Of a stretch of DNA of 64,000 bases, positions 34,594 through 46,750 are shown piece after piece. Positions within the stretch are counted from its first letter, which is position 1. Each line of letters opens with the position of its first letter. The notes under the pieces were generated by a model. That model was not told the origin of the DNA. It did not search any database and saw only the letters and a program-made list of their open reading frames with translations. The position numbers and the translations under genes are program-made. This stretch comes from Botryotinia globosa (lineage: Eukaryota; Ascomycota; Leotiomycetes; Helotiales; Sclerotiniaceae): positions 1,114,501-1,178,500 of the forward strand of contig RCSZ01000011.1 in NCBI GenBank assembly GCA_014898425.1, in the 5' to 3' direction.

Positions 34594-35472
34594 TCATGCA
34601 TCAGAACGACCTGAAGGTGTTGGTGGTACAGGATGCATGAGTTTATTTTTGATATGAGACAGAGTTTCTCTGACGCCTAGATGATGTCCATGATCGGAAT
34701 GACGACTTTCCTCTTGTGTGTTTCTCTTCCCATAATAGCTAGCTTCAGACTCAGAATTACGTCGACGGCGGGGATTGGAATTAACTGAATTAGTTGAAGG
34801 GTGATAGGAGTTCTGTGAGTTAGATTCTTTGCGATAATATGTATTACTTGGTTGCGAAGATATAGATTGACGTCTACCAGTTGTAGAACTTGATATTGGT
34901 ACTGGGGCTGGTTCAGCAGTCTGTGGTGGAAGAGGCTGACCGTTTGCCATAGTCGGAACGACTTGAGAATATTGAGGTACAGCCACTACCTGGGGAGCAT
35001 TTACAGGTGGCATTGCGTAGCTTCCATGTGGAACGGCACCGACTGTTGGATAGACTAGCGGTGCTGATGATAAATGAGGCATTGGTGATCGTCGCGAATG
35101 ATCTTGCGGAGTATGTGTAGATGACTCCAGATACTCACCTAATCTAGGGTCATACATAGCTGAATCTGTTGTTTTGTTGGATAGTGGGTAATCTTCAAAA
35201 GAATCATTTCTTTCACGGGGGCGTCTATAATCATAATAGTGCTGTCCTCTATGCCATGAACTTCTCCGGGGTTTTAAGCGGGGACGTCTAGGATTTCGAT
35301 GATGATACTGCTGCCGATGACGATGATGATGATGATGACGATGATGCAGATGTTCTGAAAGTACACCTATAATCTTAAGGGTAGGTTTCGATTCAAAATC
35401 TACTATCTGAATATTCTCACCAGGCTGTGCTCTCAGTATCGTCAAGTTGCTTGGTAACCCTCCATCTTGCAT
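34594..35472 (-). CDS. His/Arg/Ser-rich protein, probably disordered
   Basis: The frame is open from an ATG at 35472 (292 residues). The N-terminus (SNLTILRAQPGENIQIVDF) looks folded. It is followed by a His-rich stretch at about residues 41-60 (HLHHRHHHHHRHRQQYHHR), encoded by a run of CAT/CGT codons, and an Arg-rich segment. Most of the rest is Ser/Pro/Tyr-rich with RRRR and SYYGKR patches. The last 25 residues (RETLSHIKNKLMHPV) may form a helix. No signal peptide is seen. The His run could bind metal, but that is inference. The frame stays open a few codons upstream, so exons at 35584-36060 may belong to the same gene. Confidence 0.6.
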   Translation of the reverse strand: MQDGGLPSNLTILRAQPGENIQIVDFESKPTLKIIGVLSEHLHHRHHHHHRHRQQYHHRNPRRPRLKPRRSSWHRGQHYYDYRRPRERNDSFEDYPLSNKTTDSAMYDPRLGEYLESSTHTPQDHSRRSPMPHLSSAPLVYPTVGAVPHGSYAMPPVNAPQVVAVPQYSQVVPTMANGQPLPPQTAEPAPVPISSSTTGRRQSISSQPSNTYYRKESNSQNSYHPSTNSVNSNPRRRRNSESEASYYGKRNTQEESRHSDHGHHLGVRETLSHIKNKLMHPVPPTPSGRSDA

Positions 35473-35493
35473 GGGCACTCTCCTCTCGGCTTC

Positions 35494-36060
35494 TTAGATG
35501 GTTCTAAAAACTCTAGATGCATGAGCAGCTGTCTGTAAGTTAATGACACATTGCATAATTGTGACGTGAGCCATTTCACTTACGAATAATTGGTTGGAAC
35601 AGTAAATTTTTCTTATGACCTCCATGTAACATTTGTAAGAGACGTAATGATGCTTTTGAGGCAATCCAATTGCCATGCTTGTTGCTTACATATATTTGCT
35701 GTAGACGATTCAACACTCTGTTATTGCTATTTGTTGGCATAATCTCCCAAAGAAAGAAAGAAAGTTTGGGATTGGTGGCGAAGATTGACATCTCTAATAA
35801 ATCTCACTGTTCTGTTGGTGGATTGTCTTGGATTTATTGTACCCCAGCGTCCAACCCAGTGATCTTTTGAGCCGGATATATAGGCACTGACTTTCTACCA
35901 AATTGTTAGCCATTACAACGTGGAATAAAACGGATAAGAAATTGATTACAGTATTGTCATCTCCTAAGGGACGTATAGGTACGTCCTTGGTTTCTCTTCT
36001 TGTTCTCGTTTGGAAAACAATATACAATGTGTTTGGTTTCAAAACCCGTAGTGAAGTCAT
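35494..36060 (-). CDS. uncertain multi-exon gene or 5' exons of the His-rich gene
   Basis: Exon candidates are 36060-35950 (MTSLRVLKPNTLYIVF), 35894-35808 (KVSAYISGSKDHWVGRWG) and 35743-35584 (NRVLNRLQQIYVSNKHGNW). They have good donors and acceptors and matching phases. After the strong GTAAGT donor at 35583 the next acceptor (CTTACAG, about 35535) gives an early stop in that frame. Acceptors about 40 nt further on (near 35490) would join the His-rich frame, making one gene of 34594-36060. I cannot decide between a separate short gene and the joined form. No domain is recognised. Confidence 0.35.
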
Positions 36061-36998
36061 GGTGTTGGTTCAATGAACCGATTGCCCAACTCTGATTCTT
36101 TCAAGGATAATTGAAGAGATATGATTGCACTATATTGAGAATAAAACTATTAGAGACGGGTATCTTCTCCATTATAATTGATTGACCGAAGAGATGACGC
36201 CATGCTTGAGGACAGGATTGGTAGGCTATGGTCTGGTGTGTTCTCCAACTGGATCTATTTGACTGCCCTGTTCAAAGGAGAAATAGTAGGCCGGAGTTGA
36301 CCACTGGCAAAGCCCATCAGCAAGCCAATTGTTTCATTTTAGTTCAGAGAATTAAATGTTTGAATAATTTTTATGATTGAAGATTAATCAAGGATTTACT
36401 GCATGTTGTTAACGTTTGTGATTTTATTATTGGTTGATTTATCATAGAAATATTAGGTTGATCAATTTTCGCCTGTTTTTTTCTCCCAAGTAGAGAAGGC
36501 TTAGTGACGTAGAAAGGATGGATGGTCCGTGGAAGGGTCTCACAGCCTCTGGACGAACAAATTTGCAAGCGCTTACCATCAATTTTAACAAACAGATTGA
36601 TGGTGGTTTAGCAGCCATCGCTGCGATCAGAATCTCGACTGTAGATAAGCGAGCGACTGCAAGAGGTCGGCCGGAACCACCCCTTCATTTGAGATTGCCA
36701 TGTCAGGGAGAAAATCGAGTTCTTGTGCTTCTTGAATTGACATATGGAATCGAAAGGCTTGTAAAAACCTCCAATCTGTAAATTTGCGTACTATTGGAGA
36801 CAAAGGCAGGTGCTGCATCAAGCTTTTGAATCTGGCAATTGAGGCAGGAGCTACCTGTCCTGATTTCCAGCTGCTCCTTCCACGATACCGACTCAAAACG
36901 TGATCCGAAAAAGGCAAAATGAACGAGAAGATGGATATCTAGAAGGAAAGACCGTAACGAGAGAAGCTTGAGAACAATTGACTATTCATGCTTCCTTA
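36061..36998. other. intergenic region with a possible relic
   Basis: A 96-codon minus-strand frame at 36627-36917 and an overlapping 87-codon plus-strand frame (36518-36781) have no recognisable domain. Nothing else is visible. Confidence 0.4.
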
Positions 36999-39762
36999 AT
37001 GGTCTCGGGGTTGAGATGTACACCATTCTTCAGAAACTATTGGAAGCCATGGTTTATCGTCCGCAAAGAGTACTACTCTGTATTTGCACCAGCCTTTGCT
37101 CAAACATCTCCAGAGTGACGATGATACTAGATATATATTGCCGACATTACGTCAAACTATCACTCTTTTCGTTTGTATCCTCATCTCGAAAGTGGGATGG
37201 AAAACCCGATATACACGATAAACATGGTGATGTTACACTGCATATGCGAGGATGCCAGCCACAAACTTCGCCTCATCGACCTTTCCAGCTTTGAACTGAG
37301 GCAGTGCATCATACAGACATTCTTACAATCAATTGTACCGTAAGATTTGGTTTATTAAAAAATCTTTCTTCATTGAATATTCGAAACCTTTCATTTACAA
37401 ATTGTGAAATTCTGGATCGGGAGAAAGGATACACAAGCACAATTGGATTGGCGACAGCTAGGGCTCAATTCACTATGGCGGGCGCTGTAGATGATGGATG
37501 GACAATGGTGATCGGACAACCCGCCAGTGAAATTCGCGAGGAAAAGCAAATTGAAGAATGGGAGCGCTCGAAAGGAGGATGGTCTGGATTCGGTAAACAT
37601 CCGCAGAATTGGACAGACCATAAGAAATTACACCTATCATCAGAAAAAGAACTAGGCTCTGGAAGCTATGGGCTTGTGCAGCGCGTTACATATGGTGCCG
37701 TTACCATGGCCCGCAAACAGTGAGCATTGTCTCCAATACCCCGGTTCTATGACTCCGTAAGGCTGATTTGTATATCTCAGCGTAATACCTCGAGGTGGAA
37801 TGACGGTCGAAAAGCTCCGAGAGGAAGCTAATGCCATGGAGGAATTGGCGCATAAACATATTTTGAAGCTGGTCGGCACATATACGTACAAGCGCAAAAA
37901 TCTATATCTCCTTCTTTACCCGGCGGCAACATGCGATCTGAGCACTTTTCTCGACGATGTAGATGGGATTCGTTCCGATACGTGTGCGGATAGGGATGAT
38001 GCGATGAAACGGCTTTTTGCTCTCGGACTCAAGGATATTGGAAAAATTGACGATTTGTGCATGTTGAGACGACCGATTCTCCCTTCAGATCATCCGACGC
38101 ATATAAAAAGAACGGAAACCGCACTGGGATTTTTACAACAGCTTATGGGATGTGTTACAGAGGCATTGTTGTTTGTTCATGAAAAAGGTATTCGGCATCG
38201 GGATTTAAAGCCCAAGAATATTTTACTAAGTCCCGGTCGGGTATACCTTGCCGATTTCGGTATCGCGAGAGATGTCAAAGATTCGGACAACAGCATAACC
38301 TGTGGAAGATATGGTACTGCGTCTTGGATAGCTCCGGAGGTTTATGATGGGGAATACCATCACATGTCAAGTGCAGATGTCTTTTCTCTGGGTTGTATAT
38401 TCCTCAATATTGCAACAGTATTGTATGGAGATTCGCTTGAACTAGCGACATTTGACGAGGTAATGAAGGAGAAGGAATGGCCAATGAAGTACAAGATGTT
38501 ATCGAAACATCTGAATAAATTAAAGGACAAAGCGATTAGAGCAGCCTTAGCTGATGAAGAGGAGCCTAATTTCGACGCCAAGAATATACTCGGCCTGGTG
38601 GAGAAAATGTTGTTATATGAACCGGAACAACGACCTTCAGTAAAGGAAGTTAACGAACGGTTATGTGAGCTTGGAGGCTTAGATCAAATCTATCATCTGT
38701 CTTGCTGTCACAAAAAGAACGACGTAATGTCTCGATCAATAAGTGAGTTTTTTTCCATCTAGCCAAAACCCACTAATCATATAACCAGACATAAAAATGA
38801 GAACCATCTCCGAAAGCAGTCTATCATCGAAAAGCAGAATCTCCGAATTAGAAACCGAAAACATCACTTTGAGAGAGCGTCTTGCAACTCTCCAAAACAA
38901 AGACCAAACATACGAATTACGAATCGAACACGAACGCAACCACGCAAAGAAACAAAACGACGTCCTCAAAGAACGCTATGAAAAACAATTGAAAGCACAA
39001 ACTGAAGCCTTGATGCGTGCAGAAGAACGCATCAAAGCCCTTGAATCATATAATCCCCACAAACACCGACCATCACACACCCGAGGCCGCGGTCGCAATG
39101 TCCCCTACGAAATACCTCATCCAACCAACACCCTCAATCTCAACAATCTCGCCGTCCACACCAACTCCAGCATCTCCATGCCGCCTCCATCCCCATCCCC
39201 ATCCCCATCCTCCAATCCAAACTCCAACCCCAACCTCAACCCTCCACCCCGCACCCCAGAAAGTTACTTCCCCCTCCCACCCCGAAATCCCAGTTTCACC
39301 AATCTCAAAGACCCCTCCCTCTCTCTCACCCTGCACCGCCGTCCTTCCGGAATCCCCATCCCCACCCGCTCCCCAACTCCCATCACCACACCACACAAAT
39401 CACACTTCCCACCCCCCACGAGTAATACCGGTAGTCGTCCCGGAAGCGGCAATTCCACATTAGTCAGTAGCACCCACTCCGTCTTTTCCATCAAGAGTAA
39501 AATGTCGGATACGGATGGGAGTATTACGCCCGTGGAAAGTCCAGGGGAAACGATGAGTTTTCCTGATAGTCCGGGTTGTGGTGGGAGAGCAAAGATGGGA
39601 GATGGGGAGAAAAAAGAGAGGATGGGTGGAGTGTTGGGAGATCAGAGGAGGATGAAAATCGGAAATGATGAGAGGGAGAAGGAAAAAGAAAAGGAAAAGG
39701 AGAAGGACAAAGAAAGAACGATTAAACCTACATGGGCACGAATGGTCAGGGGAAAGACTTGA
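36999..39762 (+). CDS. Ser/Thr protein kinase with coiled-coil and disordered C-terminus
   Basis: Five exons, 36999-37114, 37193-37339, 37438-37719, 37781-38742 and 38789-39762, all in phase, give 826 residues. The first two exons are newly placed; their start is uncertain. Kinase motifs follow in order: Gly loop GSGSYGLV, Lys in MARKH (split by an intron), helix C Glu (LREEANAMEEL), HRDLKPKN, DFG in LADFGIARD, APE in WIAPEVYD, and a terminal Arg helix. A long charged insert lies before HRD. After the kinase come a coiled coil (ISELETENITLRERLATLQ), a Pro/Ser-rich region and a Lys/Glu run near the end. All catalytic residues are present, so it is probably active. The substrate is unknown. Confidence 0.85.
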
Positions 39763-39775
39763 GAAATGAATATAC

Positions 39776-39817
<42 letters not shown>

Positions 39818-40376
39818 TATGAATGAATGAATGAATAAAGAAAGATATTAAACGAAACTTTATAAAACTCCATGATATATAATCTCTTCTGATATTGTAG
39901 AATCTTTGAGGGAATCATCGTTCCGACAGTTTTGCGAAAGAGGTTTGCATGTCGTCAAAGTTATATGGTTTTTATACCTGCCTACCTAGGTACTAGACCC
40001 ATTTATATATAAGATGATATAGCAACGAAAGATTACAGACACACATACACACAAACACAACACCTTCCCGAAGAAAAGCTCATTCAGGAATTGATTGCGA
40101 CCGCCAGCGACCACATCATATCATTGAATAACTTTTATATACATACATGAATAAATACAGAAACCTTTACCGTCACTCTCCACCCTAACCTTCCGTACTT
40201 CGCACCCTTCATTTCGCATAATAGCCAGCAATATCATTAATCCATCTTCTTCTTCTTCTTCTTCTTCTTCTCCTTTCCTTCCGTCCCTAGCAATTTTAAA
40301 GCAATTTCCATCCACCTCCCGGTCTTCACCTTCAACTTTTCCACACCTGAATATAACTACATATCACGTCTCCTTT
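39763..40376. other. intergenic region with microsatellites
   Basis: The convergent genes on either side end here. It holds (AT)n at 39779-39813, (GAAT)4 at 39821-39836, a TACCTAGGTA palindrome at 39983-39992 and a (TTC)n tract at about 40245-40271. No gene is seen. Confidence 0.7.
39779..39813. repeat. (AT)n microsatellite
   Basis: About 17 AT units lie right after the kinase stop codon, probably in its 3' UTR. Confidence 0.95.
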
Positions 40377-42904
40377 TTACTTCGTACTGCTCTTCTTCTT
40401 TCCCTTCTTCTTACTCTTCTTTTTGCTATGTCCCCTCGAACTACCAACACCACTTCCACTATCTGCCCCCGTATTATCCGTCTGGCTAGATCTCTGACTC
40501 TTTCTCTCTCCATCAGCCAATTTATCCGTGCTTCCTGCATTGCTCAAAAATTGCATGAACTTATTTTCTCCTCCATTACCATTTTTGCTTCCACTACCAG
40601 TACTACTTGAGTGTAGTACTCTGCCATCTCTATGATTTTCTTCTTCACTACTTGCGTTTGTCTCCAAGACCATCTTCCTAATACCACCAGCTTCTACCAA
40701 GTTTTCTGTGATACTTCCACTTCTAGCTGTACTTCTCTTCTTGGATGGTTTGGTAGGAGGACTTGTACCACTCTTTTGAGATGGTAACGATCCAATGGTA
40801 TCTGTGCTCTTATTTTTGTTGAAAAAGTTGGAAATCGAGAGATTATGGCCTGGCGATTGTGGTTGCCCTACTGGACTGAGTGGACCATCATATTGGGGTG
40901 GCTTGGTCGAGTCCTCTTCGGCATGTTTATTAGAAGGAATGCGGTTGCTTAAAGTGCCATAACCTTGTTGCAAAGCTTGAACTCCATCTTTGGCGTCTTG
41001 TCCGGCTGATCTGAGTAACCCTTCACCTTCACCGCCGTGAGGTCCTGGAGAGTCATGGTATGGCTCAAATTCAGGCTCCTCGACAATAGATCCACGATGA
41101 GGAATCGAGTCCGTTCTGGAATCGGTCCTATTACCAGCAAGAACATTTCCAGGCTTGATTTTGACAGACTGATACTTTGTCATCTTTGGTCGACTAGCAA
41201 GATTGGATGGGCCCAGATGTTTCAAGTGTTCACGCATATCATTCATATTAGCTCTGACGGCAACGACATTTCTGTCGTTATCACCTGTTGAAACTCTACG
41301 CATGAAAGTCGTCTTGGGGCTAGTACCGAAATGATTGGCAGGGCTGGCGCTCCTGACCTCGGTTTGATTGCGTCTTCTACCGCCAGCCTGCAAATTACTT
41401 GGACGATCTTCCGAGAGATCGATGAGACTTTCCTCGGCAGCTTTGAGCGAACCATTGGCCGCCGGTTGTTCAACGACTTGATTTGGCTTGATTCTTGAAG
41501 ATTTGGGGGCTGGAGCCATTCGTCTGATGGCTTTGTGAACATCAATATAAACATCAGACTCATCAATAATTTCCCTGTCATTAGTTAGATACGTGCAAGT
41601 AGAGATCGTCAATTTATACTTACTCTCCAATGAGCTCTTCAATGACATCTTCTAATGTAACCACACCGGTAGCACCAAAGTTCTCGCCAGGATATTCCGA
41701 AACAAGTACCATATGAGATTTTCCTTCTTGGAAAAAGTTCACAATGTCCAAGCAACTAGTCTCAGGTCGAGTCTCCGGTAAGGTAGCCAAAGCAAAATCG
41801 CTGACGCGTTTACAGTCTTCCGGATCGTATGTGATGAGAATCTTAACCAGAAGCATACCAACAAAGTTCTTTTCATTTCCAGGTTCGTAAATAGGAATGC
41901 GAGAATAACCAGCACTCAAAATGACGTTCATAGTATCCTCATCAAGTATCGTGTCGGCACTCATAGTGAAGACATCATCCATTGGTGTCATGATATCTCC
42001 AACTGCTTTTTCCTTCAAGTCCAACACTGCACTGATGATTGTAACTTCATCTTGATTCAATCGATCGCTAGGACTTGTTCCCAAAGTTTTGTGTAGAGTC
42101 ACAAGTGTCTTTAGACCAGATTTCTTGTATACAGTTCCGTGATCCTCTCCAAGTAGTTTGTCGAGAAGTTTCGCAGTTGGCCATGCAACAGGTGCTAATA
42201 GCCACATAAGACCTAGCACAGGCGGTGCCATGAATGCTCCGATGGAAAGACCATATCGCACACAAATCGATTGAGGAATGACTTCTCCGAAGATAACTAA
42301 AGCAAATCAATACACAATCCACCAACGCGACAACTTCACAACATACCAATTAGAACTGTACTACCAAGAACCGCAGGCCATCCTCCACCGAGCGATCGAT
42401 CGAGTACAATAGGAAGCGTTTCGTTGACGATAACATTGCTGAGTAGTAATGTCACAAGAACCCAATGTTTACCCTTTTGTAATAATCCATACACCCTTTG
42501 TGCATGTCTCTGTTCTTTTCCTTCTCCTGAAGTCGCGATAACTTGTAAATACACGCCATCTTGTCCCATCAATCTGGATGAAAATTTCTATTAGTATTTA
42601 AACTTTCTGAACTTCCATTGAACACTCACGCAATCGTCAATCCCGCGAAAGCACCTCCAAGTAGAACCAGGACAGCTGCGACTGATAGATATAACCATAA
42701 ACTTGCATCTTCGGCATCTTTTGGCGCATCCTCTTCACTGGCAATTCCGAGAAAAGCTGTAATAGGAGCTGCGGATACTGAGGTGATTTGGCAGATACTC
42801 AAGAACAGAATCTTCGCAAGGCCTAGGATGGCAGGTCTTGTAGAAGTGTAGCCATTGCTGGTGAAGCTTGAGCGAGTACTTCCGACAATCGATTTCGAGG
42901 TCAT
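40377..42904 (-). CDS. Mam3/CNNM-type membrane protein (DUF21 plus CBS pair)
   Basis: Four exons, 42904-42630, 42573-42347, 42296-41624 and 41574-40377, with introns of 56, 50 and 49 nt, all in phase, give 790 residues. The DUF21 (CNNM) domain is clear: FAGLTIALMGQD across the first splice, [28 protein letters not shown], with about four hydrophobic helices. A CBS pair follows (PMDDVFTMS..., and [20 protein letters not shown] across the last splice). The final 370 residues are Ser-rich and disordered, ending in [11 protein letters not shown]. Relatives in yeast (Mam3) and animals act in Mg/Mn handling at the vacuole or plasma membrane. The ATG at 42904 is the first in frame. Confidence 0.93.
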
Positions 42905-43609
42905 CTCAACTCTATCTATAATGTGTGATGTATTCTCCAATGATCACTGCCCACGACAGCAATTCAATTGGGTCCAGCTCCCTGTATTTTGCTCTGGAGT
43001 GTGGTTAAAAGAGGTGGAGCTTTTTCTTCGAGATTCTTTCGGGCTCTTGTTACTTACTTATTTAAGACTGAGTACTGGGATGATCCGAAGCTTCCCGGCC
43101 GTCGATGTGGATACTACCTGGGCAAGTAATGATTGATAAAGGTGGCAGGTTGGTGTAATTGTCACGACATCAATCTGAATGAGGTTTGGGGATTGAACGA
43201 GAATGTCGAATTAAAATTAAGAACACAGAAGTTGGATATTGACAAGATTCATAACGTTATTCGTAGAGGATTCCTATATTAATGTACTGAAGTGTGGTTG
43301 TGGTTGTGGTTGTGGTTGTGGTTGGTGTTGCGTGAAGTTCAATCAATCATCCAGTCCCGTCTGGACAAACAAAACAAAGAAGAGAAAGTTAATGATAATA
43401 GCACTCCAGCTACCTTGATAAATGTCCCACCTAGGTATATATAACCTTAAGGTAGAAGGGGGCTAGCTCTTTCAGCCAATCAAGTCAGCTATTGACACAT
43501 ATGATGATGGTAAAGCCCCACTTGTATCAGATATTCCTTGGTATCACGCTTCACTACACTTTACTAAAATCACCCTTCACTAAAAGTATAATTACGGAGT
43601 AGGTATAGG
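42905..43609. promoter_or_regulatory. promoter region with a hexamer repeat
   Basis: It lies upstream of the Mam3-like gene. It holds (TGTGGT)5 at 43293-43322 and CACCTAGGTA at 43428-43437. No gene is seen. Confidence 0.5.
43293..43322. repeat. (TGTGGT)5 hexamer repeat
   Basis: Five perfect units lie upstream of the Mam3-like gene. Confidence 0.9.
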
Positions 43610-44378
43610 TACTTTCAGGCCACCCCTCTTTTGAACCACCCTTTTACACCAAAATCACTTTTTTGGTTTATCAATATCTCTATTAATATAAAATATAATT
43701 TAATCAAAATCTATATTTATATAATTCATAATATTTCAAATCTATTCTAAAAAAATAGATTTTGTATATTTTTATAAATCGATTTTTAAAACATTAAAAT
43801 ATCGATTTTTAATTTATATAGAAACTATATATCAATTTAAAACTTTATAAAATCTATAATAACTTTTAAGGAAAAATAATTAAAAACAAAAATAAAATTC
43901 AACAATAAATTTAAAATATATTCTTTTGAAAAGTTTTAAAGAAAATAAGAAAATCTTTATAGTGAATTAAATATTTAAAGAGTTATTTTTGAAATTAAAG
44001 GGAGTATTTTTTATATATTTAAACTATATTTCTATACTTATTCAAATTTTCGAGATTTTTCTTAAATTTCTATCTAAATTAAGATTTGAAATTTCAAAAA
44101 AAAATAAATAGTTTTTTTTAATAATCATTATTGAAAAGTTATTAAAGATTATATAAATTTTTTTTTATATATAATTCCTATACAAATTCACAAATCGATA
44201 TTTTGAAGCTTTAAATCTCAATCCAAGAAAATCTAAAAACTCTAAAAATTCTAATATAAAATTAAAATAATTAAAATTATATTCTATATTGATAAAAGTA
44301 TTAATAAACTAAAAAAGTAATTTTTGGTGTAAAAAGATGGCTCGAAACAGGGATAGCCTGAAAATAGAGTGGTCGACT
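43610..44378. mobile_element. foldback/MITE-type element, copy 1 (left end damaged)
   Basis: The two ends form a long imperfect inverted repeat. The left side begins in TACTTTCAGGCCACCCC, and the right end, read in reverse, begins AGTCGACCACTCTATTTTCA. Both then share TTTTACACCAAAA. It is about 0.77 kb, very AT-rich inside, and has no ORF. The right end has the intact AGTCGACCAC terminus next to TA. The outermost ~18 bases of the left end are lost or diverged. Compared with copy 2, several GG/CC pairs have become AA/TT. Confidence 0.8.
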
Positions 44379-46219
44379 TAGCTATTAATTCTTAAAAATT
44401 GATTGCTAGTTGTTTTATTATGAAATTTATCAAGGTAATCAATCAATTTTAGTCACTTTTTTTCTTCTATGTTGGTATGTCCATAATAGCGCTGGACGAC
44501 TAGTTCTCTATTTCGCATACAATTTCTACTTTTTCTATTTCTGACTTCTGCTTTTTTGATGTTTCACTAGAAGCACACTACGCTATTCAATCCATTATAT
44601 CATCACTACCAAGCACTGGCAGGTAGCCCTGGTGGCCGTCAGTCAATGCTTACGTCATTAGTGTGTACATCCTCGATGTCCATGTGGTTGAAATCTTCAC
44701 CCAAGTCAAATCTTACTTCGTACATTCCTCTGCGTACTTTGCCCATATGGTTTTTGATTCGTAGCTAAATCTATATATCCCATCACTTATCAAACATGTA
44801 TTTGGATCTGACTGCATATTATCTCTTGTTGTCCGTCATGAGTACATACCTGCTGCCTTCAAAAGTTTGACATTGAGAGAAAAATCGATCAACCTGCATA
44901 TCATCAACTCTCAACTATTTCCCGGAATCCTTTTGGGCTGAGTTGATCATCAAAAGTTACTCATTTCTCCATCTTGCACCAGGACAAAGACTAGGATGAG
45001 AAGCCGAGATGATGCGCATACCAAAGATATGAAGAGAATATGAGCATATATTTTCGTCTTGGCAAAATCTCAATCTTCCTTCTGAGATAAAGAGATGGCA
45101 ATAGTAAGAGCTGAGGTTATTCCCGCGAGATCCTTATGCTGTATTAAATATGATGTATCAGGTTTAACAAAATCTCACCGGCCACAAAGATTCTTTGAAA
45201 TCATGGCGACCTCGGGCTACGATAAAATCAGAGCATATGAAGTTTCATGGCACATGCGAATTTTGACACTTTGCCTACATTCACATGGAAAGTCATTCCA
45301 TAAAATCTACCTATGACTTTGAATCATTCAAATACTTCTGCTGGATCAAATGTGAGATAGCAAATCCTTTTATTCGAAACATCGGGATACACTACTTTCA
45401 CACTCTTTTTTTCCTCGCATCCCTTTTGAGACTTTACTTCTCTCACGTTATCGGAAAGCTATGCGTTTCGGAATGAAATCACCACAATGTCATAACATAT
45501 TTCCTCGCCGAAGTCTCGGAGAATTTGATCATGCAAGACTATTTACGGCGAGAATAGACTCGGCCATCCGGATCTCGGGACACAGAAATCCGTATTATGT
45601 TCACGTTTTAACTTTCTCTCTCACTTCAAAGGCTTTCTCTCGGGCGATGTCCCTTGGGGATGTACAAGCATTTGATAGCATTGGGAATATGCACGTTATT
45701 GATGGCACCCGGTAAAATCATAACCGTCGAGAGCCTCATTGTTCCGTTCCTGTCCAATCAATCACAATATGGTCACGACATTAGCGTCCGCACAACACCT
45801 TGTGTTCAACGCGGGATGTGACATATGTTCACGTTATCAATCATTCATTGTGAAACTGAGATAGCGATATGATGCTTGAAGTTTCATTCGGTAATTATCT
45901 AATATTTACGCACAATTGATCACAAGTTTGATAGCTTTCTTCCTCACACCCAATTCGAGTATATCTCGTATTTGATTATCTCCGACATAACTAAATTATT
46001 ATATCCATTGCCATTAGTTTTTGCCCATCGAAAGATGCTTCTCGCGTACTCCTAACGCCAGCGTTGCTCCGAACCCGCAAATACATAATATATCCCTCCC
46101 ACCAATCAATTAGCGAAAGCATCTTTGACCACTTTCTGATCCAAAATCTCTCAGTTCTCAGACTTCAGCTGTCATGATCTACGGTTACGAAAGAATATCA
46201 AGAAACGTGCTGGCTAAGA
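44379..46219. other. gene-poor intergenic region
   Basis: No gene is supported. Frames at 45095-45316 and 45461-45715 have ATGs but no domain and sit in AT-rich, low-constraint sequence. Confidence 0.45.
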
Positions 46220-46750
46220 TTACTTTGAGTCGGTGTTCGTCTTTTTGAGAAGTCTCGCTTTGTCAGTGTCTCTAGCCACTATTCCAGCCAAGATTTCGGC
46301 ATGCGACGTCTGATCATCACTCAAAGTTAGTAATCGCTTCAATCCTTGCTCTCGTCGCATCATAAACTGGGCAGTTCGGGGATTGATATGCTTTGAGCTC
46401 TGATCCTTTGACATCGAATCGCCATGTTCGTGTCCGGCTTCTGGCTTGTTCCGAAATTGGGATCGATAGTTTCTTCGCCGCCTAAATAATGTCATAGGAG
46501 CCTTTTCCATGGTGCCCCGTCCTTCAAAAACCTCTTCAGGTGCCTCGTTGATTGTGGGACTATCCATTAGGTTGCCCTTCGGCGTATTGTGCTTGTTCTT
46601 AGCAGCTCCGTTCATTTTGGTAGGACGGAAAGATGTGGAGATGCGTTGCTTGTATGTATCATTTGACTTCGTGATATCAGCAAGGCTGAATTTGTAAGTA
46701 ACTGTTGTAGCCGACTCGACACTTTGAGATTGGTTATTCGAGGGAGCCAT
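46220..46750 (-). CDS. small basic protein of unknown function (176 aa)
   Basis: It is a single exon from an ATG at 46750. The first 60 residues are Ser/Thr/Asn-rich, with a YKFSLADITKS segment. The middle is basic (LFRRRRNYRSQFRNK). The C-terminal third is helical and charged (MMRREQGLKRLLTLSDDQTSHAEILAG). There is no signal peptide or transmembrane segment. The domain is not recognised. Length and steady amino acid use over 530 bp in an AT-rich setting support coding. Confidence 0.58.
   Translation of the reverse strand: MAPSNNQSQSVESATTVTYKFSLADITKSNDTYKQRISTSFRPTKMNGAAKNKHNTPKGNLMDSPTINEAPEEVFEGRGTMEKAPMTLFRRRRNYRSQFRNKPEAGHEHGDSMSKDQSSKHINPRTAQFMMRREQGLKRLLTLSDDQTSHAEILAGIVARDTDKARLLKKTNTDSK

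Noticed and set aside
45095..45715. Short plus-strand ORFs in the 45-kb spacer
   Set aside because: No domain, no splice partners, AT-rich context.
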